IMG/VR virus record: IMGVR_UViG_3300045922_000467
Location: 1 to 55,119 of that record
Length of the DNA stretch: 55,119 bases
Source of the DNA: a virus
Reading direction: 5' to 3' (one strand)
Every line of letters begins with the position of its first letter. The stretch's first letter is position 1. Under the pieces are notes generated by a model. It was not told where the DNA came from and searched no databases. It saw nothing but the letters and a program-made list of their open reading frames with translations. A program made the position numbers and the translations under genes. Shown piece after piece: positions 43,356 through 51,842 of the stretch.

Positions 43356-45286
43356 GCACGTTCTCCTTGGTTAAACCTATCCAGAGGGACTAGGTCCCCG
43401 TAGTTGTATCCGATTCCGATCTCGCAGTCCAGAGGTAGCCCCGGCATCCACACTGGCGGGGTCGTCATCGTGGTGTGGACAAAGCTGTGGGTTGCGTGGA
43501 TATCCTGCTCCCGAACCAACAGGACGATATTGTCGTGGACTTGGAGTAGAACCGGGGCGACACCCCGCAAAACCACCATCTTCTCCCGGATGATATCGGA
43601 GGCCAGCGCTTGGATGATGTTCTCCAGAACCTTCGCGCCGTATAGCCGGGTCGCGGCATCGGGAGAGATGTCACTCCCGGTCATATTGGATTTCACCCTC
43701 GCGAGCAGCGCTGCGCTGGTACTGCAATAGGAGGCCTCGCCCCCGACGCGAAAGATGCCTGGGTAATCCAACGCCATACCGTTCGGGCGGATGATCCGTG
43801 TACCCTCAACCCGAGCCCACTCATTGATATCGCAGTTCGCTCCATCAATCATGGCCTGGATCGCATCGTCGAGACGAAACCACATATGCCGGATCCGGGT
43901 AAACTTGTTCCTGTAAAAATTAACATCCATCGACGCTTCCGATGACAGCAGAATGATACCCCCCTGTATACGGGCCATCTCCCTGTAGCTCTCCGCTCCG
44001 ACGCCATATTGCAGCGAAAGTATGGACACCTTACCCAGCATGCGCTCCCGCTTATTGGCCTTGGTGACCTTGAACCCGAAACGCTCACTGGCGTAGCTGC
44101 TGTATACATCTTCACCCTGAGCAAACTGGTTCACCAACCCCATCTCCCCGCAGAACATGGCGCAGAGCCGGGCTTCGATCTGAGACAAGTCAACGTCAAG
44201 CAAGACATACCCCGGCGGCGCCTCCATGCACTGCTTTAGGGACTTGCCGTTGCGGCTGGGCAGGTTCTGCAGGTTAATGCTGCCGGTACCGGAGAACCTC
44301 CCTGTGTGCGCTCCGTAATAGTTCAAAGGAACAGGCAGCAGCCCCCGAGTGGAAATGCCGAGAAACCGCTTGGCACGGGTCTCATCCAGCGATGACTGAG
44401 TTCCCAGCCTAGCCTCGACGAAGCTGCGCACCAACTCGTCATCGCTCAAGAGAAGCTCGGCGGTTATGCGGTGCGTCTTGGTGAGGGACGGCTCCCCGGT
44501 TTTGGCGGATCTGGGCAGCCGACCGCTGAGCAGCCCATCCAGAAATCGAATGGCGTCACGGCTGCGCAACCACTTGAAGAAAGCCTTTCTGTCGACACCC
44601 CCGAAATTGGGTAGGTCCGGCATACCCACAAGATCGGCCAGTTTTTTCTGCAGATCCTCGACAAGAGTGTCCTTCCTAGCAATGACCTCCCGCGTGTAGT
44701 CAACCAGTTTGCGCTGGTTCAGATGGATGTAAGGCTTGGTAAACATCTCCAGCGTAATGTGGATAGCGGCCCTCTCCGTCAGCGGGAGTTTGTTTTTGAG
44801 AATGTGAAACAGAGCGAGGCAGTTCTCGGCATCGCGATTAGCATAGAGCGGGCCGTAAGATGCAAGCTCATGGAGCGTCATGTCTGAGCGCCGCTTTCCC
44901 TTCATCTGCACTACCATATCGCCCTTATCGGGCAGACCGTAATGGCGAGAGAGTTTAGCCAGCGACAGGCCGGGCGATACCCGGTGGAACGGACGCGCCA
45001 TCTTGAGAGTGCATGCCATGACCCGAGGGTGGATATTGTAGCACCAAGCCAGGATGGCGAAATCGAACAGGCCATTGTGGGCAACGACCGTCCGAGACTC
45101 AAGATTTAGGGCACTAAGTTCAGCGTGAATATTCTCATAAATCCATCGCGTAGGCGTCCCCGGCTCTGCGATGCTGACACCGATTGTCTCGAACCGAGGG
45201 TCGCGAATATACTCCTCGGTGGACATCTTTCTCAAGCTATAGTCGTCGCTGTAGAAAGTCTCAAAGTCGATAGCCACAACATTCAT
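43352..45286 (-). CDS. polA: DNA polymerase, family A with proofreading exonuclease
   Basis: 644 aa. It replicates the phage genome. The exonuclease has DFET near residue 9, VVAHNGLFDFAIL and YANRDAENCLALF. Motif A is DLSQIEARL with Asp366 and Glu371; the O-helix segment RMLGKVSILSLQYG has Arg417, Lys421 and Tyr429, with Leu425 where E. coli has Phe762; motif C is QVHDNIVLL with Asp585. Motif C normally reads HDE, so Asn586 replaces the usual Glu. The start at 45286 was chosen for GGAGAACACGCAG; an earlier in-frame start adds 23 residues. Confidence 0.93.
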   Translation of the reverse strand: MNVVAIDFETFYSDDYSLRKMSTEEYIRDPRFETIGVSIAEPGTPTRWIYENIHAELSALNLESRTVVAHNGLFDFAILAWCYNIHPRVMACTLKMARPFHRVSPGLSLAKLSRHYGLPDKGDMVVQMKGKRRSDMTLHELASYGPLYANRDAENCLALFHILKNKLPLTERAAIHITLEMFTKPYIHLNQRKLVDYTREVIARKDTLVEDLQKKLADLVGMPDLPNFGGVDRKAFFKWLRSRDAIRFLDGLLSGRLPRSAKTGEPSLTKTHRITAELLLSDDELVRSFVEARLGTQSSLDETRAKRFLGISTRGLLPVPLNYYGAHTGRFSGTGSINLQNLPSRNGKSLKQCMEAPPGYVLLDVDLSQIEARLCAMFCGEMGLVNQFAQGEDVYSSYASERFGFKVTKANKRERMLGKVSILSLQYGVGAESYREMARIQGGIILLSSEASMDVNFYRNKFTRIRHMWFRLDDAIQAMIDGANCDINEWARVEGTRIIRPNGMALDYPGIFRVGGEASYCSTSAALLARVKSNMTGSDISPDAATRLYGAKVLENIIQALASDIIREKMVVLRGVAPVLLQVHDNIVLLVREQDIHATHSFVHTTMTTPPVWMPGLPLDCEIGIGYNYGDLVPLDRFNQGERA

Positions 45287-45465
45287 CTGCGTGTTCTCCA
45301 AAATATCCGGATGCCCTTCATGTCCCACCGTCAACATGCTGGTCGGGATCCCCAAACGGTGAGTGCTTGCGCAATGTCGGGTTGGCCGTAGCCACGACGT
45401 TCCGGATCGACGCCGCAGGAGGTGTGGGGTCCCTAACTCATGCCCGAAACTGTATACGCCGGGGG
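45287..45465. other. gap in the leftward block with a GTATAC site
   Basis: This is the longest non-coding stretch inside the leftward block. It holds one GTATAC (45452-45457), seven bases past the stop of the preceding gene, in GGCGTATACAGT on the minus strand. A TTGCAA lies 15 bases before TATACA, a short-spaced possible promoter for the replication genes. Nothing else stands out. Confidence 0.4.
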
Positions 45466-46377
45466 CTAGGCTTGCAAGAGTTTTTGCGCCAGGGTCGCCG
45501 CAAGCCGCCCTCGGTGGTACTTGAACATCTCTTCGGATATACCAGGTCCAAGGAACAGGCCGAGAGGTCGGACATTGCCCCGGTCACGCCACGCATCCAG
45601 CTCCGAAAGGAGGTCGTGGTCGGCATAAGCTGTCAAAATACCGCGCATCTCTGGAAAGTAGTAGGAAACCTCGGACCACCGAATAGCCGCAGGACCAGAC
45701 CGCAGAACTTGCATGAGGACATCTTCCGAAAAGCTCCACTGGAAGCGCTTCTCATATACTGCATATACACTCCGAACTAGGTCCATCATGGCCTCGGCGG
45801 CCTCCCAATAGCGGGGTATTCCACGCGCAAACCCACCGAAATAATGGGAGATAGCCGGATTTGACGCCAGCGGTGGCAGCGAACCGGCGGGTCGCTTTAT
45901 GTATTGATTGACGACATCCGAAGGATACTTTTCCCACTCACTTGCATCCATTACCTGCAGCCTGGACCCGTCAGCAGGGAGCAGTGACAAACGGTGCCGA
46001 TAGCCCGTAATGCCAACTCTATCAAACGCAGCCCCGGGGAACGCGACCCGTTCCAACTCAAGTAGCGGGCGGGGTCTCTGGGGAGCAGTGTATCCAACAC
46101 TGGCGATTGTATTGAACCCGCCCGACTTAGAGCTGTATTTGCTTACCCCAACCATAGAAATATCGATCGGGATGTCCTCCAGCGGAAGCAGGTGCTTGAA
46201 CGGGGCGCTGGCGATAGGATCCGCCACCATATCCAAAACAGCGTTGACTAGGCCCGTCCACTCCGCTGTGTGGTGTTCTTGTATAGCTAGTTGCTTCATC
46301 TTGCCCACATAATCTGCAAGCCGTGATCGCAGCCGACGCCCATGATCTACCTTGATGTTGCTTGACTTCCCAGGCAT
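45466..46377 (-). CDS. hypothetical protein of the low-GC cassette, 303 aa
   Basis: I do not recognise it. It is aromatic-rich in the second half (NPAISHYFGGFARGIPRYWEAAEAMMDLVRSVYAVYEKRFQWSFSEDV) and has no membrane segment. Start ATG 46377 has GAGGAGGAG upstream and lies next to the stop of the 236-aa gene. Base composition is visibly lower in GC than neighbouring genes and its ribosome site lacks the GGAGAAC form. Confidence 0.7.
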   Translation of the reverse strand: MPGKSSNIKVDHGRRLRSRLADYVGKMKQLAIQEHHTAEWTGLVNAVLDMVADPIASAPFKHLLPLEDIPIDISMVGVSKYSSKSGGFNTIASVGYTAPQRPRPLLELERVAFPGAAFDRVGITGYRHRLSLLPADGSRLQVMDASEWEKYPSDVVNQYIKRPAGSLPPLASNPAISHYFGGFARGIPRYWEAAEAMMDLVRSVYAVYEKRFQWSFSEDVLMQVLRSGPAAIRWSEVSYYFPEMRGILTAYADHDLLSELDAWRDRGNVRPLGLFLGPGISEEMFKYHRGRLAATLAQKLLQA

Positions 46378-46379
46378 GC

Positions 46380-47090
46380 TTACTCCTCCTCGATAACATC
46401 TTCATCTGGATTATACAGACGACTCTCCTCGACGGCTTCCGCTACAGCCTCGTCACTGGTTAGACGTTCATATTCGGCCTCCAGTTCCTTAAAGAAGTCC
46501 TTCATCATACTTCGCGCCCAGATGTTGAATGCTTCATTAAAACGGTCCATCCCGGCGTAATTCCAACTACCATTTTCATACTGTTTGAGGTATTCGTCAT
46601 GGAGACGAAGAGCAGCAAGCAAGTTCAGCGGCATCGCGGACACCACCTCCTCTTGTTCAACGTAGTACATGTAATTAAACTCAACACTGTGTGACACACT
46701 ATGCTCGTGGTAGTAGTTACTACCCCCTACACGGCGGGGCACGACACTCAGAGTAAACAACCTTGTCTTGAGTCCCGCCAATATGGCAGTTTTGTCTCCG
46801 TCGGTAAGTGGAGACCCTGAAATCGTATGCAGCATATCCAGGAAGGCGTCTAAATCAACGCCTTCTTCGGGTTCGATCTCTCCGCAAAACTCGAAGCTTG
46901 CACCGCTGCCCTGTATGTAGAACCCGGTCCACATAGGGTAACTCACTGATAAGCACCTAAAGATACCAAATGTATCTGATGCCATCCGCGTCTTGAAATC
47001 GTCCCAGATACACTCGAACCAAAACTCTGATTCGACATTTATGTACCTGTACTTGTCGATGATGCACTGGGGTATATTTCCAGTAGTCAT
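46380..47090 (-). CDS. hypothetical protein of the low-GC cassette, 236 aa; phage family sometimes labelled antitoxin
   Basis: The pattern IPQCIIDKYRYINVE-FWFECIWDDFKTRM, then WTGFYIQGSGASFEFCGEI and SNYYHEHSVSHSVEF, matches a phage protein family that I recall as often labelled antitoxin of a toxin-antitoxin stability system, with little evidence. The C-terminal tail (EAVAEAVEESRLYNPDEDVIEEE) is very acidic. It starts at ATG 47090 behind GGAGG. No toxin gene of a known type is next to it. Its true function is unknown. Confidence 0.65.
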   Translation of the reverse strand: MTTGNIPQCIIDKYRYINVESEFWFECIWDDFKTRMASDTFGIFRCLSVSYPMWTGFYIQGSGASFEFCGEIEPEEGVDLDAFLDMLHTISGSPLTDGDKTAILAGLKTRLFTLSVVPRRVGGSNYYHEHSVSHSVEFNYMYYVEQEEVVSAMPLNLLAALRLHDEYLKQYENGSWNYAGMDRFNEAFNIWARSMMKDFFKELEAEYERLTSDEAVAEAVEESRLYNPDEDVIEEE

Positions 47091-47118
47091 TCCCCAACCT
47101 CCCTATCTTTGGCGGACA

Positions 47119-48117
47119 TCAGATAACTCCCCGCCGACCTCGGAGAGTTTCGACAGCAACAATAAGCGCAACTCGTTGCAGAGGGTCCCTCAGCTCTTCG
47201 AGCAAGTCTACAATTCTGTGGCTGTGAGACGGCCACCCTATTTCAGAAGCCACGGTATTCCACCGGCTCATATCAGTAATCCGATTGTCGATAAGCCCGA
47301 CTACGGCGACCATAATCCCCGTCCACTCATATTCACGGGGCATTGCAGCCCCATTATTTGTTTCCCGGTCATATTTAGGGGGAATCGCAACCTCAGGATT
47401 TGTTGCCCAGTCAGGGTGCTGAACCAGCCATGGACGGTCACGGAACCTCGGGAAGATCCGAGTGGAGATTTTGTCTACGTGGGCGATGCTTCCGGTCATC
47501 GTATCTCGCATTCGGAAAAACTTCTCTATGAACACAAAGTTACGGCGAAACTCGGCATCGACATCCCTCCACATAGGAATAGCCGAATGTATCTGTTCTT
47601 CCGTTATTCGGTTGTAAACCTGTATCTCGCCGGTCTTGGTATTGAACCCTATAAGTTCGTCTACCAATACCCACGGATCAGTATATGCATGCCTCGATCG
47701 GACATACGTGTAGCCGCGTACCGTCTTAAGTGTGAGCATATCACACGTCTCAGCCATCCACTTAGGACTGTTCTTTCTTAGCGGCTGCACTGCAATAAGC
47801 CAGTTATCGGAAGTCAGTATTCCGTTTGGCGGAGCGGTTGGGGTAGTTGACCTCAAACGTGCGGGATTTTTTCTGTCGAACTGCGGATCGCTTTTATGAA
47901 AGCGGCCACCGAACATCACCTCCATGGAGTAATACAACCATACCTGGATGCGTGGGTTGTCGCTCCTATCGGCCGGATCGAACCGCACAACGATTTTCCA
48001 GTCCCTGTCATAGTACGAGCATCCTTGATACTTATTCCACTTCCTTGCAGTGCGGATATGATGAGCCACACTATCATAATCCAGCCGAATTGGATCTCGC
48101 CTACTTCCCCACGCCAT
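47119..48117 (-). CDS. hypothetical protein of the low-GC cassette, 332 aa
   Basis: I do not recognise a function. The opening MAWGSRRDPIRLDYDSVAHHIRTARKWNKYQGCSYYDRDWKIVV recalls a group of phage proteins with a WG-x-R start and repeated Arg/Tyr, usually found beside the type of gene at 46380-47090, so the two may be functional partners. It is basic and aromatic. ATG 48117 follows AAGGAGACGTGTC. Confidence 0.65.
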   Translation of the reverse strand: MAWGSRRDPIRLDYDSVAHHIRTARKWNKYQGCSYYDRDWKIVVRFDPADRSDNPRIQVWLYYSMEVMFGGRFHKSDPQFDRKNPARLRSTTPTAPPNGILTSDNWLIAVQPLRKNSPKWMAETCDMLTLKTVRGYTYVRSRHAYTDPWVLVDELIGFNTKTGEIQVYNRITEEQIHSAIPMWRDVDAEFRRNFVFIEKFFRMRDTMTGSIAHVDKISTRIFPRFRDRPWLVQHPDWATNPEVAIPPKYDRETNNGAAMPREYEWTGIMVAVVGLIDNRITDMSRWNTVASEIGWPSHSHRIVDLLEELRDPLQRVALIVAVETLRGRRGVI

Positions 48118-48147
48118 GACACGTCTCCTTCGCTAATATCTGGTCGG

Positions 48148-49329
48148 TTACATCTTGATGACTTCGCCCCACGGCGCTTGGTCAGCGCCGTTGCTCACCC
48201 AGAGCGTGGGGTATGGTGTCGGCACGCCGAAGTCGCTGCAGTAGAGGTCGGTGAGAAAAACACAGGCAACCGGTTCAATGTCCTTGTCTTCAAGAAACCT
48301 GAACACCGGAGAGAACGCCGTTCCTCCGCCACCGTGTGGCTTGATAACCAACTCGTCATCCGGCAGGAACACGTCGTGGTGGGCCACCTCACTGTCGAAG
48401 TAAACGACATGCAGCTCGACCGGACGGCAGTCCTGGTGGGCGGCCTTCACCTCGGCCGCAAACTCATTGAGGATCTTCTCGCTGATGGATCCGGAGCAGT
48501 CCACAGCAAACACGACAGGTCCCATCTGCTCACCATTCCGGCTGGCAGCGTAGATCCCCTGCGACGCAAAGCGACGGTTTGGGCGGGAGTAGGACCGCTC
48601 ATCGGTCTTCGCCTTGACGAGGAAGTTCCGAAGAACTTCTCGCCAATCCAGCTTGGGGTCGAGGATTTCCCCGACGAGACGCTGCAAGCCGGCGGAGAGC
48701 TTGCCTGCCATCTTGGCCGCCTGAGCAGCCTGAGCAGCCCGGATCTTCCACTCACCAGCCTGTTCCTCCTGCTCAGCGGGAGACCCCTCTGCATCGAACA
48801 GAACGTCCAGAGGATCCCCGCGGCCGTCGCCGTAGTCTGAGGGCAGCAGGTTGTAGATGTTGTCGGTGATACCATCGCCGGCCTTGAACAGGCTGTTATC
48901 CAACAGCGCACCCTCGGGCATCCTGCCGATTTTCTCTTCGGTCAAGTGCTGATTGATGACATAGTCACCAGCGGCGTTCCACTTCCTGGGATCGCGACCG
49001 TGACGCCGGTAGCAGTGATCCATCATGGGGTGCATACACTCATGCGCCATGACAAACTGGAGTTCGGCGTCGGTCAAACTGTCCAGAAACTCACGGTTCC
49101 ACACCACCCACTTGCCGTTGGTCCCAGCCGTCGACACTTCATCACCAACCAGATAGTGGGGCATGGACAGCGCGAGGTATCCAAAGAACGGATTGTGCAT
49201 CACGAGTTGGGCCTTGGCTTTCGATATCCGCTGCATCAGGACGCTGTCACTGGGGATCCGGGTTCCGCCAGTGCGGGACCCGGTGTGGTCGGGGGAGTAG
49301 GGGGAGTTCGGAATGCTTGGGACGGTCAT
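48148..49329 (-). CDS. VWA protein with metallopeptidase-like domain
   Basis: 393 aa. The N-terminal half resembles the DUF2201 metallopeptidase-type domain: HECMHPMMDH at residues 96-105 is a zinc HExxHxxxxH. The C-terminal half is a von Willebrand A domain with MIDAS residues Asp277, Ser279 and Ser281 (DCSGS), then a GGGGTAF segment with the third MIDAS Thr and a LTDLYC. Such proteins pair with MoxR ATPases, which here lies at 51843-52838. ATG 49329 was chosen over a GTG six bases upstream because GGAGAAGTGACA fits it. Confidence 0.9.
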   Translation of the reverse strand: MTVPSIPNSPYSPDHTGSRTGGTRIPSDSVLMQRISKAKAQLVMHNPFFGYLALSMPHYLVGDEVSTAGTNGKWVVWNREFLDSLTDAELQFVMAHECMHPMMDHCYRRHGRDPRKWNAAGDYVINQHLTEEKIGRMPEGALLDNSLFKAGDGITDNIYNLLPSDYGDGRGDPLDVLFDAEGSPAEQEEQAGEWKIRAAQAAQAAKMAGKLSAGLQRLVGEILDPKLDWREVLRNFLVKAKTDERSYSRPNRRFASQGIYAASRNGEQMGPVVFAVDCSGSISEKILNEFAAEVKAAHQDCRPVELHVVYFDSEVAHHDVFLPDDELVIKPHGGGGTAFSPVFRFLEDKDIEPVACVFLTDLYCSDFGVPTPYPTLWVSNGADQAPWGEVIKM

Positions 49330-49331
49330 TG

Positions 49332-49841
49332 TCACTTCTCCTCAGGTGTGATGTTGTTGAGAAAATCGGAGACTCTCGGGGCTTCGGGGTTAACCGGATG
49401 TTCGATGCGGCGGATAATTTCGAACTGCTCCTGTAGCGCCCATGATAAGTAGACGATGTCGGGGGTGCCGTTTTCCGGGGCATCATCCGGATAAGGTGGT
49501 TCCGTGCAGGTGTGCTCCACGTCGTCGATATTTTCGCCGATCCGAACGAACACCGTGGGAAACCCGGCCTCCTCGGCAAAGTGCAGGAGCTTGTTAGAAG
49601 CCTGCACATCCAGATAGCCTTCGTACCATTTGACGCTCTCCCAAAAGGCAGTCAGCATGACGCCCTTCGCGATCTGGCCCCCGAGGCCCGCCTTGTAGTC
49701 GATATCTTGCACCCCGTAGTGGTCGTTCATTTCATGGACGACATCGGTCTCACCACTGAGTGTCAGCTTCGCCATGAACTTGACCAAGTCCTCGGCGCGG
49801 AGAAACCCGATGCCGATCGCCACATCAGATCGATACCCCAT
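49332..49841 (-). CDS. MGYRSDV-type phage protein, 169 aa
   Basis: The start MGYRSDVAIGIGF is the hallmark of a widespread phage family of unknown function. Residues 25-65 (LSGETDVVHEMNDHYGVQDIDYKAG) and 100-125 (GFPTVFVRIGENIDDVEH) form a mixed fold without catalytic motif. The start at 49841 has AGGAGGT upstream; a longer frame has no support. It lies directly beside the VWA gene, whose stop-start spacing is two bases. Confidence 0.7.
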   Translation of the reverse strand: MGYRSDVAIGIGFLRAEDLVKFMAKLTLSGETDVVHEMNDHYGVQDIDYKAGLGGQIAKGVMLTAFWESVKWYEGYLDVQASNKLLHFAEEAGFPTVFVRIGENIDDVEHTCTEPPYPDDAPENGTPDIVYLSWALQEQFEIIRRIEHPVNPEAPRVSDFLNNITPEEK

Positions 49842-49869
49842 GTTAGTTACCTCCTCTAATTCATCGAGA

Positions 49870-50250
49870 TCACAGAAGCGGCGGTTGGCTGTTGTCGCCA
49901 TCCGAGTCGGTTGCCAGACAGAGTACCTCGATGGTGTCGCTGCCCGTGATCTGGGTGACAGAGTTGCCAGCGCCCCAGATGTTGACCAGATACGACGACA
50001 GCGCCGCTCGAACCCGATCAGCATCAAACGGGGCGGTGTTCACGACACGGACTTCACCGGGCTGCATTCCCTGGATCTGCGGCCTGTAGACGGCGGCCAG
50101 CTCTCCGGACTTGGCCCTTGGGGACTTCACATGGTGGGTGAACTCCCCTTCCATCAGCGGCTCTCCCTCGGGGGGGACGATCATGAACTGACATTTGAGA
50201 TTGCGGAGTTGCATCGCGATCTGCGTGATCGCTCGGGTGCGGATATTCAT
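49870..50250 (-). CDS. hypothetical protein of the MoxR/VWA group, 126 aa
   Basis: I do not recognise it. It has beta strands (LKCQFMIVPPEG, GEVRVVNTAPF, TIEVLCLATDSDGD) with a basic N-terminus. The ATG at 50250 is preceded by GGAGAACAGTG; a GTG three bases earlier is also possible. It sits between the 169-aa gene and the DUF3150-like gene. Confidence 0.65.
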   Translation of the reverse strand: MNIRTRAITQIAMQLRNLKCQFMIVPPEGEPLMEGEFTHHVKSPRAKSGELAAVYRPQIQGMQPGEVRVVNTAPFDADRVRAALSSYLVNIWGAGNSVTQITGSDTIEVLCLATDSDGDNSQPPLL

Positions 50251-50267
50251 CACTGTTCTCCCTTGGG

Positions 50268-51122
50268 TTAGGCGGCTGCCATGAACGGAGCCATGGCATC
50301 CAGGATTGCCTGCGCATCATCGGCCACCGATTGGCGAACCGTCGTGTAGTCACGCAGGGTCTGCGGATCGCAGATCAGTTTGTCCTCAACCTCGCGGCGC
50401 ATCGCTTCCAGGTTGGGGTCGTCGGTCAAGTTAAGTCGGGGAAGCAGATCGATCAGCTCAGCGATGTTCTCGACGAGGCTGTTCCGGAACTGGGCTTCGG
50501 GGTCCTTGAGACGTTCTGCCATCTTGGAGACCCGGTCATAGAGACGCTTCCACACATCGCGAACGGCGAGGGCCTGCGCCTCAGCGACCTGCTCCGTGAT
50601 CTGCTTCTGGATGCGCTCCATCTGCTCCGACGAGAGATGCACCCGGAAGTCCTGCGCCGAAGGAACCGGCAACACGGTCATGGTGATCCTGAACCGCCGG
50701 CGAATGTCGGTGACATCGGGGTAGTCCTCGCTCTTGAACATCGCTCCAAGCGTGTTCTGCGCTTCATGAACGAGACGGGGGTATTCGTGGACAAACCGAT
50801 CAACGAGGTTCTCCCACTCCGACTTGTGGAGGTCAAACTGCCGGGTAAACTCCAGAAAGTTTGCAGTCGGCAAGATCATCTGACCGTCCATGCCCCACGG
50901 GAGGGTCTGTTCGTAGAACCAGGTCCGGATGGCAGATGTCTTGGAGACGACGTCCCGGAGATAGTCGTTGGCCGGAAGCAGCGACTTGTTGTAGCGACCG
51001 ACCGTCTCATCGACGTTCTTGCTGCGGGCAACCTCCTTGGACACTTCCCGGTCAAACCGCCGTGCCGTCCACTGGCTGATGCCGAGGTGAACAAGCACCG
51101 CACGTTCATTGAGCTGAACCAT
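50268..51122 (-). CDS. DUF3150-like protein of the MoxR/VWA group
   Basis: 284 aa. It resembles DUF3150, a mostly helical phage and bacterial family found with MoxR and VWA genes. The N-terminal LVHLGISQWTARRFDREVSKEVARSKNVD and the central RRRFRITMTVLPVPSAQDFRVHLSSEQMERIQKQITEQVAEAQALAVRDVWKRLYDRVSKMAERL are charged and helical. No enzyme motif is visible. It may bridge the ATPase and VWA partner. ATG 51122 follows AGGAGAGAGAAA. Confidence 0.7.
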   Translation of the reverse strand: MVQLNERAVLVHLGISQWTARRFDREVSKEVARSKNVDETVGRYNKSLLPANDYLRDVVSKTSAIRTWFYEQTLPWGMDGQMILPTANFLEFTRQFDLHKSEWENLVDRFVHEYPRLVHEAQNTLGAMFKSEDYPDVTDIRRRFRITMTVLPVPSAQDFRVHLSSEQMERIQKQITEQVAEAQALAVRDVWKRLYDRVSKMAERLKDPEAQFRNSLVENIAELIDLLPRLNLTDDPNLEAMRREVEDKLICDPQTLRDYTTVRQSVADDAQAILDAMAPFMAAA

Positions 51123-51170
51123 TTTCTCTCTCCTCTCTGTGGTTAACTGTTGAACCCGAAAAACCGAATG

Positions 51171-51359
51171 TCAGTCATCCCCTCGCGTCCTCTCGATGAC
51201 GGCTCCCAGGGGTATCTGACACCACAACGCCGCCACCGTGATGACGGCAAAGATGATGGCCAGCGGGGTGTCGTTCATCCACACCAAGGCGTAGATCTCG
51301 CACCCCGCCGTGGTCAATGCGAACACCGCCAGCCAGAACTTCAAGAAATACAGCAGCAT
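51171..51359 (-). CDS. two-helix membrane protein, 62 aa
   Basis: I do not recognise it. Residues 1-22 (MLLYFLKFWLAVFALTTAGCEI) and 28-50 (NDTPLAIIFAVITVAALWCQIPL) are hydrophobic, giving two transmembrane helices with a short loop and a charged tail. The start ATG 51359 follows GGAGAACCTC. It lies within the MoxR/VWA group, so it may give that system a membrane anchor; this is only position-based. Confidence 0.65.
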   Translation of the reverse strand: MLLYFLKFWLAVFALTTAGCEIYALVWMNDTPLAIIFAVITVAALWCQIPLGAVIERTRGDD

Positions 51360-51389
51360 GAGGTTCTCCTTCCTGTTCATCCCACCCTC

Positions 51390-51770
51390 CTAGAATTGGC
51401 TGGAAAACTCGACGCACCCGAGGTCGTCGATATCTTCGAGATAGCCGCCGAACGCGGTCAGCGCCCCGGTCTCCATGTCGAGAACCACAACCCCGGCGTC
51501 GCCGTGGGAGAAATGCCCAAGGTCGACCGGATCCAGACTGTCCGGACCCTCAATAAGGCCCATCGACAGGGTGCCGGGTCTCGCAGCATGGATCACCCCG
51601 CATATCCGGGCCGAAGCATAGGACGCATCTCCGCGCCTCATGAACTTGCCGGCATCCTTGAGGAGCGGGATCACATCCCCTCCCAACCAGTGGAAATAGA
51701 TCGCCGCGAAAAACGGCTTCCTGGTTTTGTTGTTGGTCTCGGTGAGAACGACGATCACACGGTCACCCAT
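51390..51770 (-). CDS. hypothetical protein of the MoxR/VWA group, 126 aa
   Basis: I do not recognise it. The start MGDRVIVVLTETNNK at 51770 is supported by AGGAGAGTGTGAT. It has mixed beta (KPFFAAIYFHWLGGDVIPLL, DAGVVVLDMETGALTAFGGYLEDIDDLG) and an acidic C-terminus. Confidence 0.65.
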   Translation of the reverse strand: MGDRVIVVLTETNNKTRKPFFAAIYFHWLGGDVIPLLKDAGKFMRRGDASYASARICGVIHAARPGTLSMGLIEGPDSLDPVDLGHFSHGDAGVVVLDMETGALTAFGGYLEDIDDLGCVEFSSQF

Positions 51771-51842
51771 ATCACACTCTCCTGGCTCATCAGGCAGCGG
51801 GAGGAACCCCGCCACGACACCGGGTTTCCCCGGTGTTTCGCC

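Noticed and set aside
46380-47090. Antitoxin of a toxin-antitoxin pair
   Set aside because: No recognisable toxin adjacent; the label is only a family nickname from other phages, so it is kept as hypothetical.
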